Made by a program: the position numbers and the translations under genes. Under the pieces are notes generated by a model that saw only the letters and a program-made list of their open reading frames with translations, was not told the origin of the DNA and searched no databases. A stretch of 64,000 nt of DNA from the NCBI RefSeq assembly GCF_003664595.1, contig NZ_QXPZ01000031.1, positions 1 to 64,000 of the forward strand. The letters run 5' to 3'. Below are positions 9,095-18,015 of the stretch, one piece after another. Origin of the DNA: Atopobacter sp. AH10 (lineage in GTDB: Bacteria > Bacillota > Bacilli > Lactobacillales > Aerococcaceae). The number at the start of each line of letters is the position of its first letter. Within the stretch, counting starts at the first letter, position 1.

Positions 9095-9829
9095 ATGGTC
9101 TATAAGGCTTTTGCCAGTGTTTATCATGCTTTGATGCCTGAAAACTTGTATGATGAATGGTTAGATTACATGAAGCTTTTTACCCCAGATCTACAAGGGA
9201 AAACGATTGTTGATCTGGGCTGTGGCACAGGAGATCTTGCTCAAAGATTAAGTGATGAGGGAGCAAGAGTGATTGCTTTAGATGCAAGTGAAGACATGCT
9301 GGCTATTGCAAGAAGAGAGACAGAGGGATCGATTAGCTATCTAAAAGGAGATATGAGGGATTTATCCATTCTCCCTAAGGCTGATCAGATTGTCTCTTTT
9401 TGCGATAGCCTGTGTTATCTTTTAGAGGATGACGATTGGCAAAAAGTTTTTCAACAAGTTTATCAAAAATTAAAGCTAGGGGGATGGTGGCATTTCGATT
9501 GCCATTCTTTAGCCCATATAGAAGATTTTGATGGATTTATCTATCGTGAAGAGACGGATGATTGGGATCTTTTTTGGGAGAGTGAGCTAGGGCAAGACTA
9601 CCATGTGATTCATCATTTAACGCTCTATCACAAAGAGGGCGACTTGACCTATCGCCGATATGATGAAGATCATGAAGAAAAGACTTATCCACCTGAGCAA
9701 ATTGTTCAATGGTTACATGAAGCAGGTTTTGATGAAGTTTATTCTTCTTCAGATTTTAATAAAGCTCCAATCGATAGTGAGGGAGCAGAAAGGTTATTCT
9801 TCTCATGCCGAAAGGGTGAAGAAAAGTGA
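9095..9829 (+). CDS. yqeM: Class I SAM-dependent methyltransferase (YqeM type)
   Basis: A 244-residue protein with the SAM-binding motif I VDLGCGTGDLAQRL, acidic motif II IALDAS and motif GDMRDL. The position after rsfS and the N-terminus YKAFASVYHALM match the Bacillus YqeM group. The substrate is unknown. The last codons overlap the tmcAL start (GTGA), so it is translated as part of the same run of genes. Confidence 0.8.
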   Translation: MVYKAFASVYHALMPENLYDEWLDYMKLFTPDLQGKTIVDLGCGTGDLAQRLSDEGARVIALDASEDMLAIARRETEGSISYLKGDMRDLSILPKADQIVSFCDSLCYLLEDDDWQKVFQQVYQKLKLGGWWHFDCHSLAHIEDFDGFIYREETDDWDLFWESELGQDYHVIHHLTLYHKEGDLTYRRYDEDHEEKTYPPEQIVQWLHEAGFDEVYSSSDFNKAPIDSEGAERLFFSCRKGEEK

Positions 9830-11004
9830 GAGCGATTGGCATAGTAGCTGAATTTAATCCTTTTCATTTGGGCCATCAACGCTTAATTGATTATGCTAGA
9901 GAAAGTCTTCAGGCAGATGTTATTGTGGTGGCAATGAGTGGGGATTTAGTTCAACGGGGAGAGATTGCTTTTGCAGATCTTAAAACGAGAACAGAATGGG
10001 CTTTAGATGCTGGAGTAGATTTAGTCATTGGCCAACCAGTTTGGGGGAGTTTGCAGGCAGCGGATCGTTTTGCTTCAGCTGGGATTCATAGTTTATCTAT
10101 GGCGTCTTGTCAGGCTTTCTTATGCGGTAGTGAATGGGGGAGTGCGGATCAACTCCTTCAGGCAAGTCAGTTGGTCAAAGCAGCTGATCCTCTAAAATTA
10201 AAGCAGGCTCTTCGTTCGAAAGGTCAAGGAGAAGTAGGTTATGCAGAAAGGCTACAGTCTTTTTGGTCGGGAACTTGTGTTGAACGATTTATGCAACAAC
10301 CGAATAGTCAATTAGCTCTTTCTTACGCTTTAGCAAATGCTGACTTAGATCAAGCTATGACGCCTTATTTATATAAAAGAGCAACAGCACATGATCAAAA
10401 AGAGCTGGATAAGAATTGTGAACAAGTCTCAGGGAGTATCCTCCGTCAGATCTTTAGAGAGGAAAATGTGGAAGTAAAGCTTAAGAATTTTCCTATTTTT
10501 GATTGGATTCCTCAAAAAGAATTAAAATCTCTCATCAAATTTGGTAAGATAGAGCCGTATGATTTTTGGCCTCTGTTGCAACATATCCTACTAACGAGTT
10601 CGATGAAACAGATAGAATCGATTTATGGAGTGGACGAGGGAATTGGTCCAAGACTAGTTACTGCTGCTAAAGAAGCAGTAAGTTATGAAGATTGGTTAAG
10701 GCTTAGTCACCATCGAAGGATTACCTATGCAAGGCTGAGACGTCTAGCAATGTGCTTAGTATTTCAACTGACAAGGGAAGATATGGCTATGGATCAACGT
10801 TTCAGTTCCCAAGCACGCAGGATATTAGGAGCCAGTGAAAAGGGGAGAAATTGGTTAAAAGGAATAGCTAGCGGGAAATTGTTAGCCAGTTACAAGCTGT
10901 ATGATCAACTCAACCCAATAGATAGAAAAGTAGAAATTGTTCTAGAAAACTGGTATCACCCATATGGGGTTTGGCAACGAATGAAAAAGCCAGTCATTAG
11001 ATAA
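9826..11004 (+). CDS. tmcAL: tRNA(Met) cytidine acetate ligase (TmcAL/YlbM)
   Basis: This enzyme uses ATP and acetate to acetylate the wobble cytidine of elongator tRNA-Met, preventing misreading of AUA codons. The 392-residue protein starts RAIGIVAEFNPFHLGH, the nucleotidyltransferase-like motif with its histidine pair, and has GDLVQRGE shortly after. The start is a GTG overlapping the stop of the methyltransferase gene; no better ATG is present. It closes the yqe gene run, 14 bases before the amidotransferase gene, so cotranscription with the latter is possible. Confidence 0.93.
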   Translation: MRAIGIVAEFNPFHLGHQRLIDYARESLQADVIVVAMSGDLVQRGEIAFADLKTRTEWALDAGVDLVIGQPVWGSLQAADRFASAGIHSLSMASCQAFLCGSEWGSADQLLQASQLVKAADPLKLKQALRSKGQGEVGYAERLQSFWSGTCVERFMQQPNSQLALSYALANADLDQAMTPYLYKRATAHDQKELDKNCEQVSGSILRQIFREENVEVKLKNFPIFDWIPQKELKSLIKFGKIEPYDFWPLLQHILLTSSMKQIESIYGVDEGIGPRLVTAAKEAVSYEDWLRLSHHRRITYARLRRLAMCLVFQLTREDMAMDQRFSSQARRILGASEKGRNWLKGIASGKLLASYKLYDQLNPIDRKVEIVLENWYHPYGVWQRMKKPVIR

Positions 11005-11018
11005 GGAGTAGATAGTTC

Positions 11019-12932
11019 ATGTGTGGATTTGTAGGCTGCATTCATGGTAGCGACGGGCAATTAGAAAAGCATCGCGAAATTTTAGATGCAATGATGAAAC
11101 GTATTGTTCATCGTGGCCCAGATAGTGCAGGTTATTTTGAAGACGAGCAAGTTTCTTTAGGTTTTCGTCGTTTGTCGATTATTGATTTGACAGAATGTGG
11201 TAATCAACCTTTTTATAGCCAAGACGAACGCTATGTGATGGTATTTAATGGGGAAATCTATAATTATCAAGAACTTCGTGAAGATTTAAAAAAATTAGGA
11301 CACGACTTTATTTCAGAAACAGATAGCGAAGTCATTATTCGTGGCTTTGAAGAGTACGGTGAGGATGTTGTAGCCAAGTTACGGGGGATGTTTGCCTTCG
11401 TTATTTGGGATAGAGAAAAGAAAGAAGCCTTTATGGCTCGTGATGGTTTTGGGATTAAACCTCTTTATTACACGAACCATACAACAGACGGGAGCTTCTT
11501 GTTTGGGTCGGAAATTAAAAGTTTCCTAGATCATCCGAACTTTATTAAAGAATTTAACGAATTGGCCTTACGCCCATACTTGACCTTCCAATATAATCCT
11601 TTAGAAGAATCTTTCTTTAAGGGAGTATACTTATTGGCTCCGGCTCACTACATGTGGGTTAAAGAAGGAAAAGTGGAAAAATCTGTAGAATATTGGGGCA
11701 AACGCTTCCATGATCAAACAGATGAAAGTCGTTCCTTGGATGACTATGTGAAAGATATTCAAGACACCATGAAGGAGTCTGTGGCTTATCACAAGCTATC
11801 TGATGTTAAGGTAGGTTCTTTCCTTTCTGGCGGTGTGGATTCAAGCTTAGTCACTGCGCTCTTGAAACCAGAAACGACTTTCTCAGTTGGATTTGACCAA
11901 TATGAATCATCCTTTAATGAAACCGACCTTGCTCAAGATCTGTCTAAGCAATTAGGTATTGAAAATAAGCGTCAATTTATTTCAGGCCAAGAAGCTTTTG
12001 ATGCTTTGGAAACAATTATGTATCATTTGGATGAGCCAGATTCCAATCCTTCAGTAGTACCTTTGTATTTTTTGGCACAATTAGCGAGAAAAGATGTCAC
12101 TGTAGTTCTTTCAGGTGAAGGAGCGGATGAAATTTTCGGGGGTTATGCTTGGTATCAACCAACACGTTTGTCAGACTATTACCGGAAATTACCATTGGGT
12201 CTTCGCAAGATTGCCCAACATATTTGGCATCAAGAAGGGAAGACACCTAGCCGAATAAGCCAATTTGTGGATAGAGGGGTTCAACCTATAGAAAACCGCT
12301 TTATTGGACAAGCCTTAGTTTTCCCTGATCAAGAGGCCTACAGCATTCTTCGTGAACCATATGAAACGATGATGACCTCTACAGATGTGACCATGCCTTA
12401 TTATAAGCGAGTGAAAGGGCAATCTGATTTGAACAAGATGCAATATCTTGATATGAATCTATGGATGCCTGGAGATATTTTGCAAAAAGCTGATAAGATG
12501 AGTATGGCGCATTCGCTTGAACTTCGCGTTCCATTTTTGGATAAAGAAGTCATGGAGTTAGCCAAAACATTACCAGAACGTTATAGAGCAGATTATACAG
12601 ATACCAAGGTAGCTTTACGGAAAGCAGCAGAAGAAGTCTTGCCGGATGCTTGGGCTCACCGTAAAAAAGTCGGTTTCCCTGTACCTATTAGGCACTGGCT
12701 ACGAGAGGAACCATTCTTTACTGCTGTACACGATATGTTCCTTAGCGATATCAGCTCTGAATTCTTTGAATCCGATGTTCTTTTACAGTTGCTAGATGAC
12801 CACCGTGATCAAAAGGGGGACTATGGGCGTCGGATATGGACGGCCTATGTGTTCCTAGTTTGGTTCAAACGCTTCTTTGTTGATGATAAAGGGGCTTGTC
12901 ATACTGTTATGCCGCACCACACCTATTGTTAG
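11019..12932 (+). CDS. asnB: Glutamine-dependent asparagine synthase family amidotransferase (AsnB/AsnH)
   Basis: A 637-residue two-domain protein. The N-terminal glutaminase has the processed Cys2 nucleophile (MCGFVGC) and the GRLSI-like region FRRLSIIDL; the C-terminal synthetase domain has the PP-loop SGGVDSS at residues 270-276 and SGEGADEIFGG. It could make free asparagine. However, it is followed 10 bases later by a D-aspartate ligase-like gene and then an aspartate racemase, which in Enterococcus faecium and Lactococcus mark AsnH, the enzyme that amidates the D-Asp side chain of peptidoglycan. That role is inferred from context. Confidence 0.93.
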   Translation: MCGFVGCIHGSDGQLEKHREILDAMMKRIVHRGPDSAGYFEDEQVSLGFRRLSIIDLTECGNQPFYSQDERYVMVFNGEIYNYQELREDLKKLGHDFISETDSEVIIRGFEEYGEDVVAKLRGMFAFVIWDREKKEAFMARDGFGIKPLYYTNHTTDGSFLFGSEIKSFLDHPNFIKEFNELALRPYLTFQYNPLEESFFKGVYLLAPAHYMWVKEGKVEKSVEYWGKRFHDQTDESRSLDDYVKDIQDTMKESVAYHKLSDVKVGSFLSGGVDSSLVTALLKPETTFSVGFDQYESSFNETDLAQDLSKQLGIENKRQFISGQEAFDALETIMYHLDEPDSNPSVVPLYFLAQLARKDVTVVLSGEGADEIFGGYAWYQPTRLSDYYRKLPLGLRKIAQHIWHQEGKTPSRISQFVDRGVQPIENRFIGQALVFPDQEAYSILREPYETMMTSTDVTMPYYKRVKGQSDLNKMQYLDMNLWMPGDILQKADKMSMAHSLELRVPFLDKEVMELAKTLPERYRADYTDTKVALRKAAEEVLPDAWAHRKKVGFPVPIRHWLREEPFFTAVHDMFLSDISSEFFESDVLLQLLDDHRDQKGDYGRRIWTAYVFLVWFKRFFVDDKGACHTVMPHHTYC

Positions 12933-12942
12933 GAGGGTGAAT

Positions 12943-14157
12943 ATGGAAGTAGAAAGACAATTTATACCAGTTATTCTTGGAGGAAATAGAGGAGCTTATA
13001 GCCTCGCACGTGCTATGCATGAAGCCTATCAAATTCCATCTGAATTGGCTTTAAAAGCAGAAGTAGGCCCAGTGATGGACTCTCAAATTGTCAATTACCA
13101 TTTTTACCCAGATATTCGTGAAAATTTTGAGACCTGTATGAATGACTTGGTGAGAGAATTAGAGGACAAGTATCCAAATCTTAAAAAAATAGTCTTTGGG
13201 TCTGAGGACTGGTATGTAGAACATATTATTCAGTATAGGAAGGTGTTTCCTGACAAGTGGACGGTGCCATATGTGGATATGTCAACGCTAAAGAAAGCGG
13301 TAGACAAGGCACGTTTCTATGAGATGTGTGAAAAGATTGGGGTAGCTTATCCTAAAACTTGGACAGTAAAAGAGCCTATTTTGCCAAAAGATGCCAAGGG
13401 ACGTTTAGTCGTTAAACCTGCTATCACACCTAGCTATCAAAATCTTAAATTCAAAGGTAAAGCTAAGGTATACTTTTGCGAAAATGCAGAAGAAGCGCAA
13501 AACTGTTTAACACTAATGCGGAATGGGGGCTATCCAGATGCCTTTATCATTCAAGAGTGGATTGAAGGGTCAGACTCAGATCAAGCTGTAGTGACCTGCT
13601 ATAGATCCATCCACGATTGCCAAGTTAAACTCTTATCTTTTGGACGGATTTTGGTTGAAGACCATTCCAAGGGTGGGGTAGGCAATCATTTGGTCGTTTT
13701 AACTGAAAATGATCATAGTGATGTATTTGAACAGGTGAAAAAATTGATGGAAGCATTTGACTTTACTGGCTTTGCAAACTTTGATTTGATTTATGACAAA
13801 AAACGAGGAGAGTTTGTATTCTTTGAGTTGAACCCTCGTCTTGGCGTGAGCAATTACTATGTCACAGCTGGTGGGCAGAATGTGGCACGCTACTATATTG
13901 AGGACTACTTGTATAATCGACCAGTCGAACTATCGGCACAAACAACACCGCATCTGTTTACTCTCTTACCAAAAGCTTTGCTCTTATATCTTTTAAGAAA
14001 TTCAGGGGCAAAACGTTTAGTGAAAATGCTATACAAGAATGGGGATGTTTCCCATCCATTAGATTATAAATATGAAAGTTCTGCTAAACGGAAAAGGTAT
14101 GTCTTTCTTTCTAAAATCAATTTCTATAGAAAGCTCTTTAAGGCGCACCAAATATAA
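12943..14157 (+). CDS. ATP-grasp ligase, likely D-aspartate ligase for peptidoglycan cross-bridge
   Basis: A 404-residue ATP-grasp protein resembling the E. faecium D-aspartate ligase Aslfm, which attaches the beta-carboxyl of D-Asp to the lysine side chain of UDP-MurNAc-pentapeptide. Shared features are the N-terminus FIPVILGGNRGAYSLARA, the YPKTW region ahead of the ATP lysine (VVKPA), and the metal-binding end FTGFANFDLIYD...FFELNPRLGVSN. The ATG at 12943 follows GGAGGGTGA; the longer frame from 12877 overlaps the previous gene and is rejected. The next gene is a racemase that would supply D-Asp. Function is inferred from similarity plus context. Confidence 0.82.
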   Translation: MEVERQFIPVILGGNRGAYSLARAMHEAYQIPSELALKAEVGPVMDSQIVNYHFYPDIRENFETCMNDLVRELEDKYPNLKKIVFGSEDWYVEHIIQYRKVFPDKWTVPYVDMSTLKKAVDKARFYEMCEKIGVAYPKTWTVKEPILPKDAKGRLVVKPAITPSYQNLKFKGKAKVYFCENAEEAQNCLTLMRNGGYPDAFIIQEWIEGSDSDQAVVTCYRSIHDCQVKLLSFGRILVEDHSKGGVGNHLVVLTENDHSDVFEQVKKLMEAFDFTGFANFDLIYDKKRGEFVFFELNPRLGVSNYYVTAGGQNVARYYIEDYLYNRPVELSAQTTPHLFTLLPKALLLYLLRNSGAKRLVKMLYKNGDVSHPLDYKYESSAKRKRYVFLSKINFYRKLFKAHQI

Positions 14158-14267
14158 AATGGCTATTCTTATTTTAGCCACAAAGGCTGAAGGACTAGTT
14201 TCTTTTAAAGAGTGGAGTTTGTAGAAAATAGTTAGAGCGTCGTTATAAGGTGAATAGTAGGAGAACA

Positions 14268-14981
14268 ATGAAGAACTTTTTTGCAATTTTAGGTGGGATG
14301 GGCACTTTAGCCACCACAAATTTTTTAAATGAAATGAATCGTCGCTATCATCCAGATAGTGATCAAGGCTATTTGAACTATCTTTTGTTCAATCATGCGA
14401 CTATACCAGATCGCACTCAATATATCTTGAAGAAATCAGTAGATAATCCTGCTGTATCTTTGATTGAAGATATCAGGCAAGTAGAACCGCTAAAGCCAGA
14501 TTTTATGGTTATTCCTTGTAATACTGCCCATTATTTCTTTGAAGACTTGCAGGCTGCTACAGATATTCCTATTGTGAATATGTTAGATTTAGTAGGCCGC
14601 CAGTTAAAGATTTTGGGTTCAGGGAAAAAAGTAGGGCTTTTTGCTACAGCAGGGACAGCGCAAAGTGGCTTGTATGAAAAAGTAGCCAAAGAAGCTGGTT
14701 GGGATTTAATTGTTCCGGATGAAGCGCTCCAAAAGAAGATCACCCAGTTGATCTATGATGATGTAAAAGTGAGAGCAACGGCTAATTTAGAGCTATACGA
14801 AAATATATTACAAAGCTTTAAGGATATGGGAGCAGAAACGACTATTTTAGGCTGTACTGAGGTATCTTATGTGAATAGCCAGGATGAGTTGAAACGCTTT
14901 AATATCATCGATGCTGAAAAATTGTTGGTTTCTGAAACCGTAAAATTAGGAATTCGATCACAAAAAGAGAAAAAAGTCTAG
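14268..14981 (+). CDS. racD: Aspartate/glutamate racemase family protein, likely aspartate racemase
   Basis: A 237-residue PLP-independent racemase. The N-terminus is FFAILGGMGTLATTNFL, and the two catalytic cysteines are Cys84 in IPCNTAHY and Cys196 in LGCTEVSY, facing each other across the two pseudo-symmetric domains. It would convert L-Asp to D-Asp for the ligase encoded just upstream. The ATG at 14268 has AGGAG 4 bases upstream; a GTG at 14250 is in frame but lacks a site. Glutamate racemase (MurI) is a less likely reading because the motifs are of the Asp racemase type. Confidence 0.88.
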   Translation: MKNFFAILGGMGTLATTNFLNEMNRRYHPDSDQGYLNYLLFNHATIPDRTQYILKKSVDNPAVSLIEDIRQVEPLKPDFMVIPCNTAHYFFEDLQAATDIPIVNMLDLVGRQLKILGSGKKVGLFATAGTAQSGLYEKVAKEAGWDLIVPDEALQKKITQLIYDDVKVRATANLELYENILQSFKDMGAETTILGCTEVSYVNSQDELKRFNIIDAEKLLVSETVKLGIRSQKEKKV

Positions 14982-14986
14982 TTTGA

Positions 14987-15015
14987 TTGACAGTTACTTA
15001 TTCTAACGTTATAAT
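14987..15015 (+). promoter_or_regulatory. Consensus sigma-A promoter of yceD-rpmF
   Basis: TTGACA (14987-14992), a 17-base spacer and TATAAT (15010-15015): both hexamers are perfect. The yceD start lies 26 bases past the -10. Confidence 0.9.
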
Positions 15016-15041
15016 TTAATAGTTGTACTAGGGGTGAAAAC

Positions 15042-15593
15042 ATGCGTTGGTCCGTTAGAGACATACAAGAAGAACAGCAAGCGGGAATTTCTGTAGATGA
15101 AAGGGTAGACTTGACGACTCTTTTAGATAGAGATGAAAGTATACTCGCTGTTGACACAGCCCATGTAACTGGACATTTGTTGCCAGATGTTCATGGCGTC
15201 ATCGTTCACTTGCAAGTAGAGGTCAAAGTCACTCTACCTTCATCACGTTCTCTAAAAGCAGTTGAGATTCCTGTTCTAGGGACGGTAGATGAACGATACG
15301 TTGAAGCCAGTTACCTGACACGAGAAATGAAAGAAGGGACGGAAGTCGTCTTTCCTTTGTCTAGTGATGTACTGGATTTAAAACGAGCTGTAGAGGATGC
15401 TGTATTACTTGCACTGCCCCTTCAAGTCTTAGCTGAAGATGAAAAGACGGGTGAATCCCCTTTACCATCTGGCCAGGGCTGGGAGGTTCTAACAGAAGAG
15501 ACGTACCGGAAACGGCAACGTGACTTGGCTGATGTCACCGATCCGCGCTTGAAGGCCTTAGAACAATGGCTCGATAAGGAATCAGCCGAGTAA
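15042..15593 (+). CDS. yceD: YceD family protein (DUF177)
   Basis: A 183-residue protein of the DUF177/YceD family, almost always encoded directly upstream of rpmF. Its role is thought to concern 23S rRNA metabolism or 50S assembly. The family core is recognisable in the acidic middle LSSDVLDLKRAVEDAVLLALPLQ and the P-rich lead to the C-terminus DPRLKALEQWLDK. In many bacteria this region carries conserved cysteines; here they are absent. The gene is driven by a consensus promoter and shares its transcript with rpmF 39 bases downstream. Confidence 0.9.
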   Translation: MRWSVRDIQEEQQAGISVDERVDLTTLLDRDESILAVDTAHVTGHLLPDVHGVIVHLQVEVKVTLPSSRSLKAVEIPVLGTVDERYVEASYLTREMKEGTEVVFPLSSDVLDLKRAVEDAVLLALPLQVLAEDEKTGESPLPSGQGWEVLTEETYRKRQRDLADVTDPRLKALEQWLDKESAE

Positions 15594-15632
15594 CTCCCAT
15601 TTCAAGTACGCAATGCATAGGAGGTGTAAGAC

Positions 15633-15806
15633 ATGGCCGTACCAAAGAGAAGAACGTCTAAAGCACGTAAAAACAAACGCCGTACGCATTTCAAACTTGA
15701 AGTGCCAGGCATGACCCTTTGCCCTAACTGTGGTTCATTGATCCGTAGCCACCACGTCTGCGCAGAATGTGGTCAATACAAAGGTCAAGAAGTTATTGAG
15801 AAATAA
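15633..15806 (+). CDS. rpmF: 50S ribosomal protein L32
   Basis: A 57-residue L32 protein. It begins [19 protein letters not shown], the conserved rRNA-binding N-terminus, and has a complete zinc ribbon: CPNC near residue 30 and CAEC near residue 43. It is therefore the zinc-binding (C+) form. The ATG is preceded by AGGAGGTG. It is cotranscribed with yceD. Confidence 0.97.
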   Translation: MAVPKRRTSKARKNKRRTHFKLEVPGMTLCPNCGSLIRSHHVCAECGQYKGQEVIEK

Positions 15807-15862
15807 ATCAAGCTCTTGGCAGCTTCCCTTTTTCAAGACAGTTGGATCCTTTACCAGCTGTT

Positions 15863-15886
15863 AAGAAAAAGGGTTTTTCTTTTTTT
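15863..15886 (+). terminator. Possible terminator of yceD-rpmF
   Basis: AAGAAAAA (15863-15870) and TTTTTCTT (15874-15881) form an A/T-only stem around GGG, followed by more T residues. A longer alternative pairs CCCTTTTT at 15826-15833 with AAAAAGGG at 15866-15873. Either would be weak by stem energy. Confidence 0.45.
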
Positions 15887-15926
15887 GTAGAAAAAGGAAC
15901 AAAAAGAAGAAAAAACCCAGAAAATT

Positions 15927-15955
15927 TTGGCGATTTTAAAAAGAATTGTTATAAT
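15927..15955 (+). promoter_or_regulatory. Promoter of the small membrane protein gene
   Basis: TTGGCG (15927-15932), 17 bases, TATAAT (15950-15955), with a TGn extension just before the -10. The downstream gene starts 40 bases later. Confidence 0.6.
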
Positions 15956-15995
15956 ACAAACAGAATGACTAGCATTTTCAGAAAGAGGGATGCCG

Positions 15996-16367
15996 ATGAA
16001 ACAATGGATGGATTTCCTGCTTGTTATGCTGTCCCCTATTGCTCTAGGGTTTATGTTAAAAAAGTTAAGAAGAGAACTAGAGCCAGGTCGTTTTCTTTCA
16101 AGAGCTATTCGCCCGCTACTTTTTTTTACTTTAATCCTTTCTATTGTCCTAGCTAGTTATATTGCCTTTCGACGTACTTATTTGGGCGCTATGTTCTTAG
16201 GGCTATCTTTATGGGGGTTGATGTGGTTAGGCCTTTTTCGTTTGACGAAAAAAGAGAAGTCGTCATTAATTTTTACCAAGATGTATATTAACAGTGCTAT
16301 TATCATTCTATGGGGACTGCATTGTATTTTATTCATGCTTGGAATAGTTCATTTGTGGCAACATTAG
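15996..16367 (+). CDS. Small integral membrane protein, DUF3397-like
   Basis: A 123-residue hydrophobic protein with about four predicted membrane segments: residues 5-20 (MDFLLVMLSPIALGFML), two closely spaced segments around 40-80, and a last one near the C-terminus (INSAIIILWGLHCILFMLG). Loops are basic. Size, topology and its place ahead of mraZ fit the DUF3397 family of Lactobacillales, but the similarity I can recall is weak. The ATG at 15996 is preferred to one at 15990 because AAAGAGGG ends directly at 15989. Function unknown. Confidence 0.7.
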   Translation: MKQWMDFLLVMLSPIALGFMLKKLRRELEPGRFLSRAIRPLLFFTLILSIVLASYIAFRRTYLGAMFLGLSLWGLMWLGLFRLTKKEKSSLIFTKMYINSAIIILWGLHCILFMLGIVHLWQH

Positions 16368-16701
16368 TCGCTTTATTTTGCTCTAGTCTCATTTTTAGGA
16401 ATAAGTAGTGCCTTACTTTTTGATAAACTGGAACTTTGTTGCCAAATAAAGAGGGTTTATATATAGGGGAAAAAGTGTCTCCTTTTGTGAGCGAAAATAC
16501 TTTTTTAGCTAATCTTTTGCTTATTCGTTTAGATTGAAGAAGACTAGAATGCTAGATAGGCTGTAAGATAAGCTTTTACCTTTTTTCTTTTAAAAAGTTA
16601 AGCGAGATAGGATGGGAAAGTCAAGGAAATCTTTGATCGGCTTAAAAAGCATGTGGCTATGAGGAATGAGAATAAGCCGATAAAAAGGAAGTGTCAGAAG
16701 A
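16368..16701. other. Intergenic region with inverted repeat before the glycosyltransferase gene
   Basis: No coding frame is seen. The distinct element is a perfect 9-base inverted repeat, ATCGGCTTA (16636-16644) and TAAGCCGAT (16673-16681), with a 28-base loop, placed directly ahead of the AAGGAAG ribosome binding site of the next gene. It would form a hairpin in the 5' untranslated region. Confidence 0.5.
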
Positions 16702-17724
16702 GTGAGAGTTTTGTTATATACAGAGTTAGAACATTTGGTGCGAAAGTCGGGTTTAGGCCGTGCGATAAAACATCAAGAGAAAGCCTTAAAAGCTCTTGGA
16801 GTGGAAATCGTCAAAGATCCTCATGCTGATTTCGACATTGCGCATATTAATACCTACTATCCTCAATCCTGTCGATTGGCGCATCAGATCAAAAAACGGG
16901 GGATTCCAGTAGTGATGCATGCTCATTCTACTATGGAGGACTTTAAACATTCTTTTACTGGATCCAACTTTTTGGCACCTGCTTTCAAGCGTTGGTTGTG
17001 TTATGCCTACCGTCAAGGGGATGCTATTATTACACCGACCGAATATGCAAAATCTATTTTAACTTCTTACCCAGTAGACTTTCCACCGATACATGTGATA
17101 TCTAATGGGATTGATTTAGATAAATTTAATCGTGATTTAGTCGATCCAACAGCCTTTCGAATTCGTCGAAATTTTGCGCCTGATCAACTAGTAGTGATTT
17201 GTGTGGGTTTGTGGATTGAACGTAAAGGGATCATGGACGTTATTGAATTGGCTAAACAAGAACCAGGTGTTCAATTTGTTTGGTATGGAGAAACAAAACG
17301 TTGGCAAATTCCTACAAGGGTCAGTAGGGCAATTGATGAGGCACCGGATAATCTGCTCTTTGCAGGCTATGTAGATCCTAAGTTCTTGAGGCAAGCCTAT
17401 GTAGGGGCAGATGCTTTTCTCTTCCCTACTTATGAAGAAACAGAGGGGATCGTCTTATTGGAAGCTATGGCCTTGAAAGCGCCTGTTATTGTTCGAGATA
17501 TTCCTATTTATGCAGATTGGGTAAGAGATGGAGTAGAGGTATTAAAGGGAAGATCCAATCAAGAATTTGCCCAAAAGATACATTGGTTACATGAACATCC
17601 TAAAGAACGAAAAGAAATGGTAGAGCGAGCTTACCAAAAAGTATGTGAAAATAATTTGCAGATTATAGGGCAAGAGTTAATGGCTGTTTACCAAAAAGTC
17701 ATGGACACACATCAAGCCTTATAG
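16702..17724 (+). CDS. GT4 glycosyltransferase, CpoA/LafB-type glycolipid synthase
   Basis: A 340-residue protein resembling streptococcal CpoA (LafB), which adds the second sugar to monoglucosyl-diacylglycerol to complete the lipoteichoic acid anchor. It starts RVLLYTELEHLVRKSGLGRA and has HINTYYPQS and VMHAHSTMEDFKHSFTGSN, both characteristic of this subgroup; the GT4 donor motif is YEETEGIVLLEAMALK. The start is a GTG with AAGGAAG 10 bases upstream, matching the family N-terminus. In streptococci this gene is next to lafA; here the LafA-like gene is at 3254. Sugar specificity is inferred. Confidence 0.83.
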   Translation: MRVLLYTELEHLVRKSGLGRAIKHQEKALKALGVEIVKDPHADFDIAHINTYYPQSCRLAHQIKKRGIPVVMHAHSTMEDFKHSFTGSNFLAPAFKRWLCYAYRQGDAIITPTEYAKSILTSYPVDFPPIHVISNGIDLDKFNRDLVDPTAFRIRRNFAPDQLVVICVGLWIERKGIMDVIELAKQEPGVQFVWYGETKRWQIPTRVSRAIDEAPDNLLFAGYVDPKFLRQAYVGADAFLFPTYEETEGIVLLEAMALKAPVIVRDIPIYADWVRDGVEVLKGRSNQEFAQKIHWLHEHPKERKEMVERAYQKVCENNLQIIGQELMAVYQKVMDTHQAL

Positions 17725-17798
17725 CCTAACTTAACAAGACATATGTAGAAATAAGAAGACTAGTTATAGGATTTAAATCACTCAATCAATTTAATAGA

Positions 17799-17843
17799 AG
17801 CATGTCGAAAGTATCTATAAAGATACCATCGACATGCTTTTTT
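17799..17843 (+). terminator. Strong terminator of the CpoA-like gene
   Basis: AGCATGTCGA (17799-17808) pairs with TCGACATGCT (17829-17838), and inside it GTATCT pairs with AGATAC, giving a long two-part stem followed by six T residues. Confidence 0.9.
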
Positions 17844-18000
17844 ACTTGGGCAAATTTAAAAAATTCAACCTATTGACCGCTTACCATGAGAAAGGGGTTA
17901 ATCGTATCTTTCTTGCCACTTCCTCCCCCCAAAAAAATTTATCTAAGCTAATGAGTGGGGGCGAATTGACCTGTATGGACTTTTCTCTGCTTTCTCTCCC

Positions 18001-18015
18001 CCCACTTCCCCCCAC
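18001..18015 (-). promoter_or_regulatory. Reverse-orientation MraZ-box-like pair
   Basis: On the minus strand GTGGG occurs at 18015-18011 and again at 18005-18001, exactly 10 bases apart, matching the GTGGG-N5-GTGGG pattern known for MraZ operators. It lies about 200 bases upstream of the forward repeats and of mraZ. It may instead simply reflect the C-rich composition of this stretch. Confidence 0.35.

Noticed and set aside
15842-16156. 104-codon plus-strand frame overlapping the small membrane protein gene
   Set aside because: It spans the terminator and promoter region, has no ribosome binding site, and the other frame gives a clean membrane protein.
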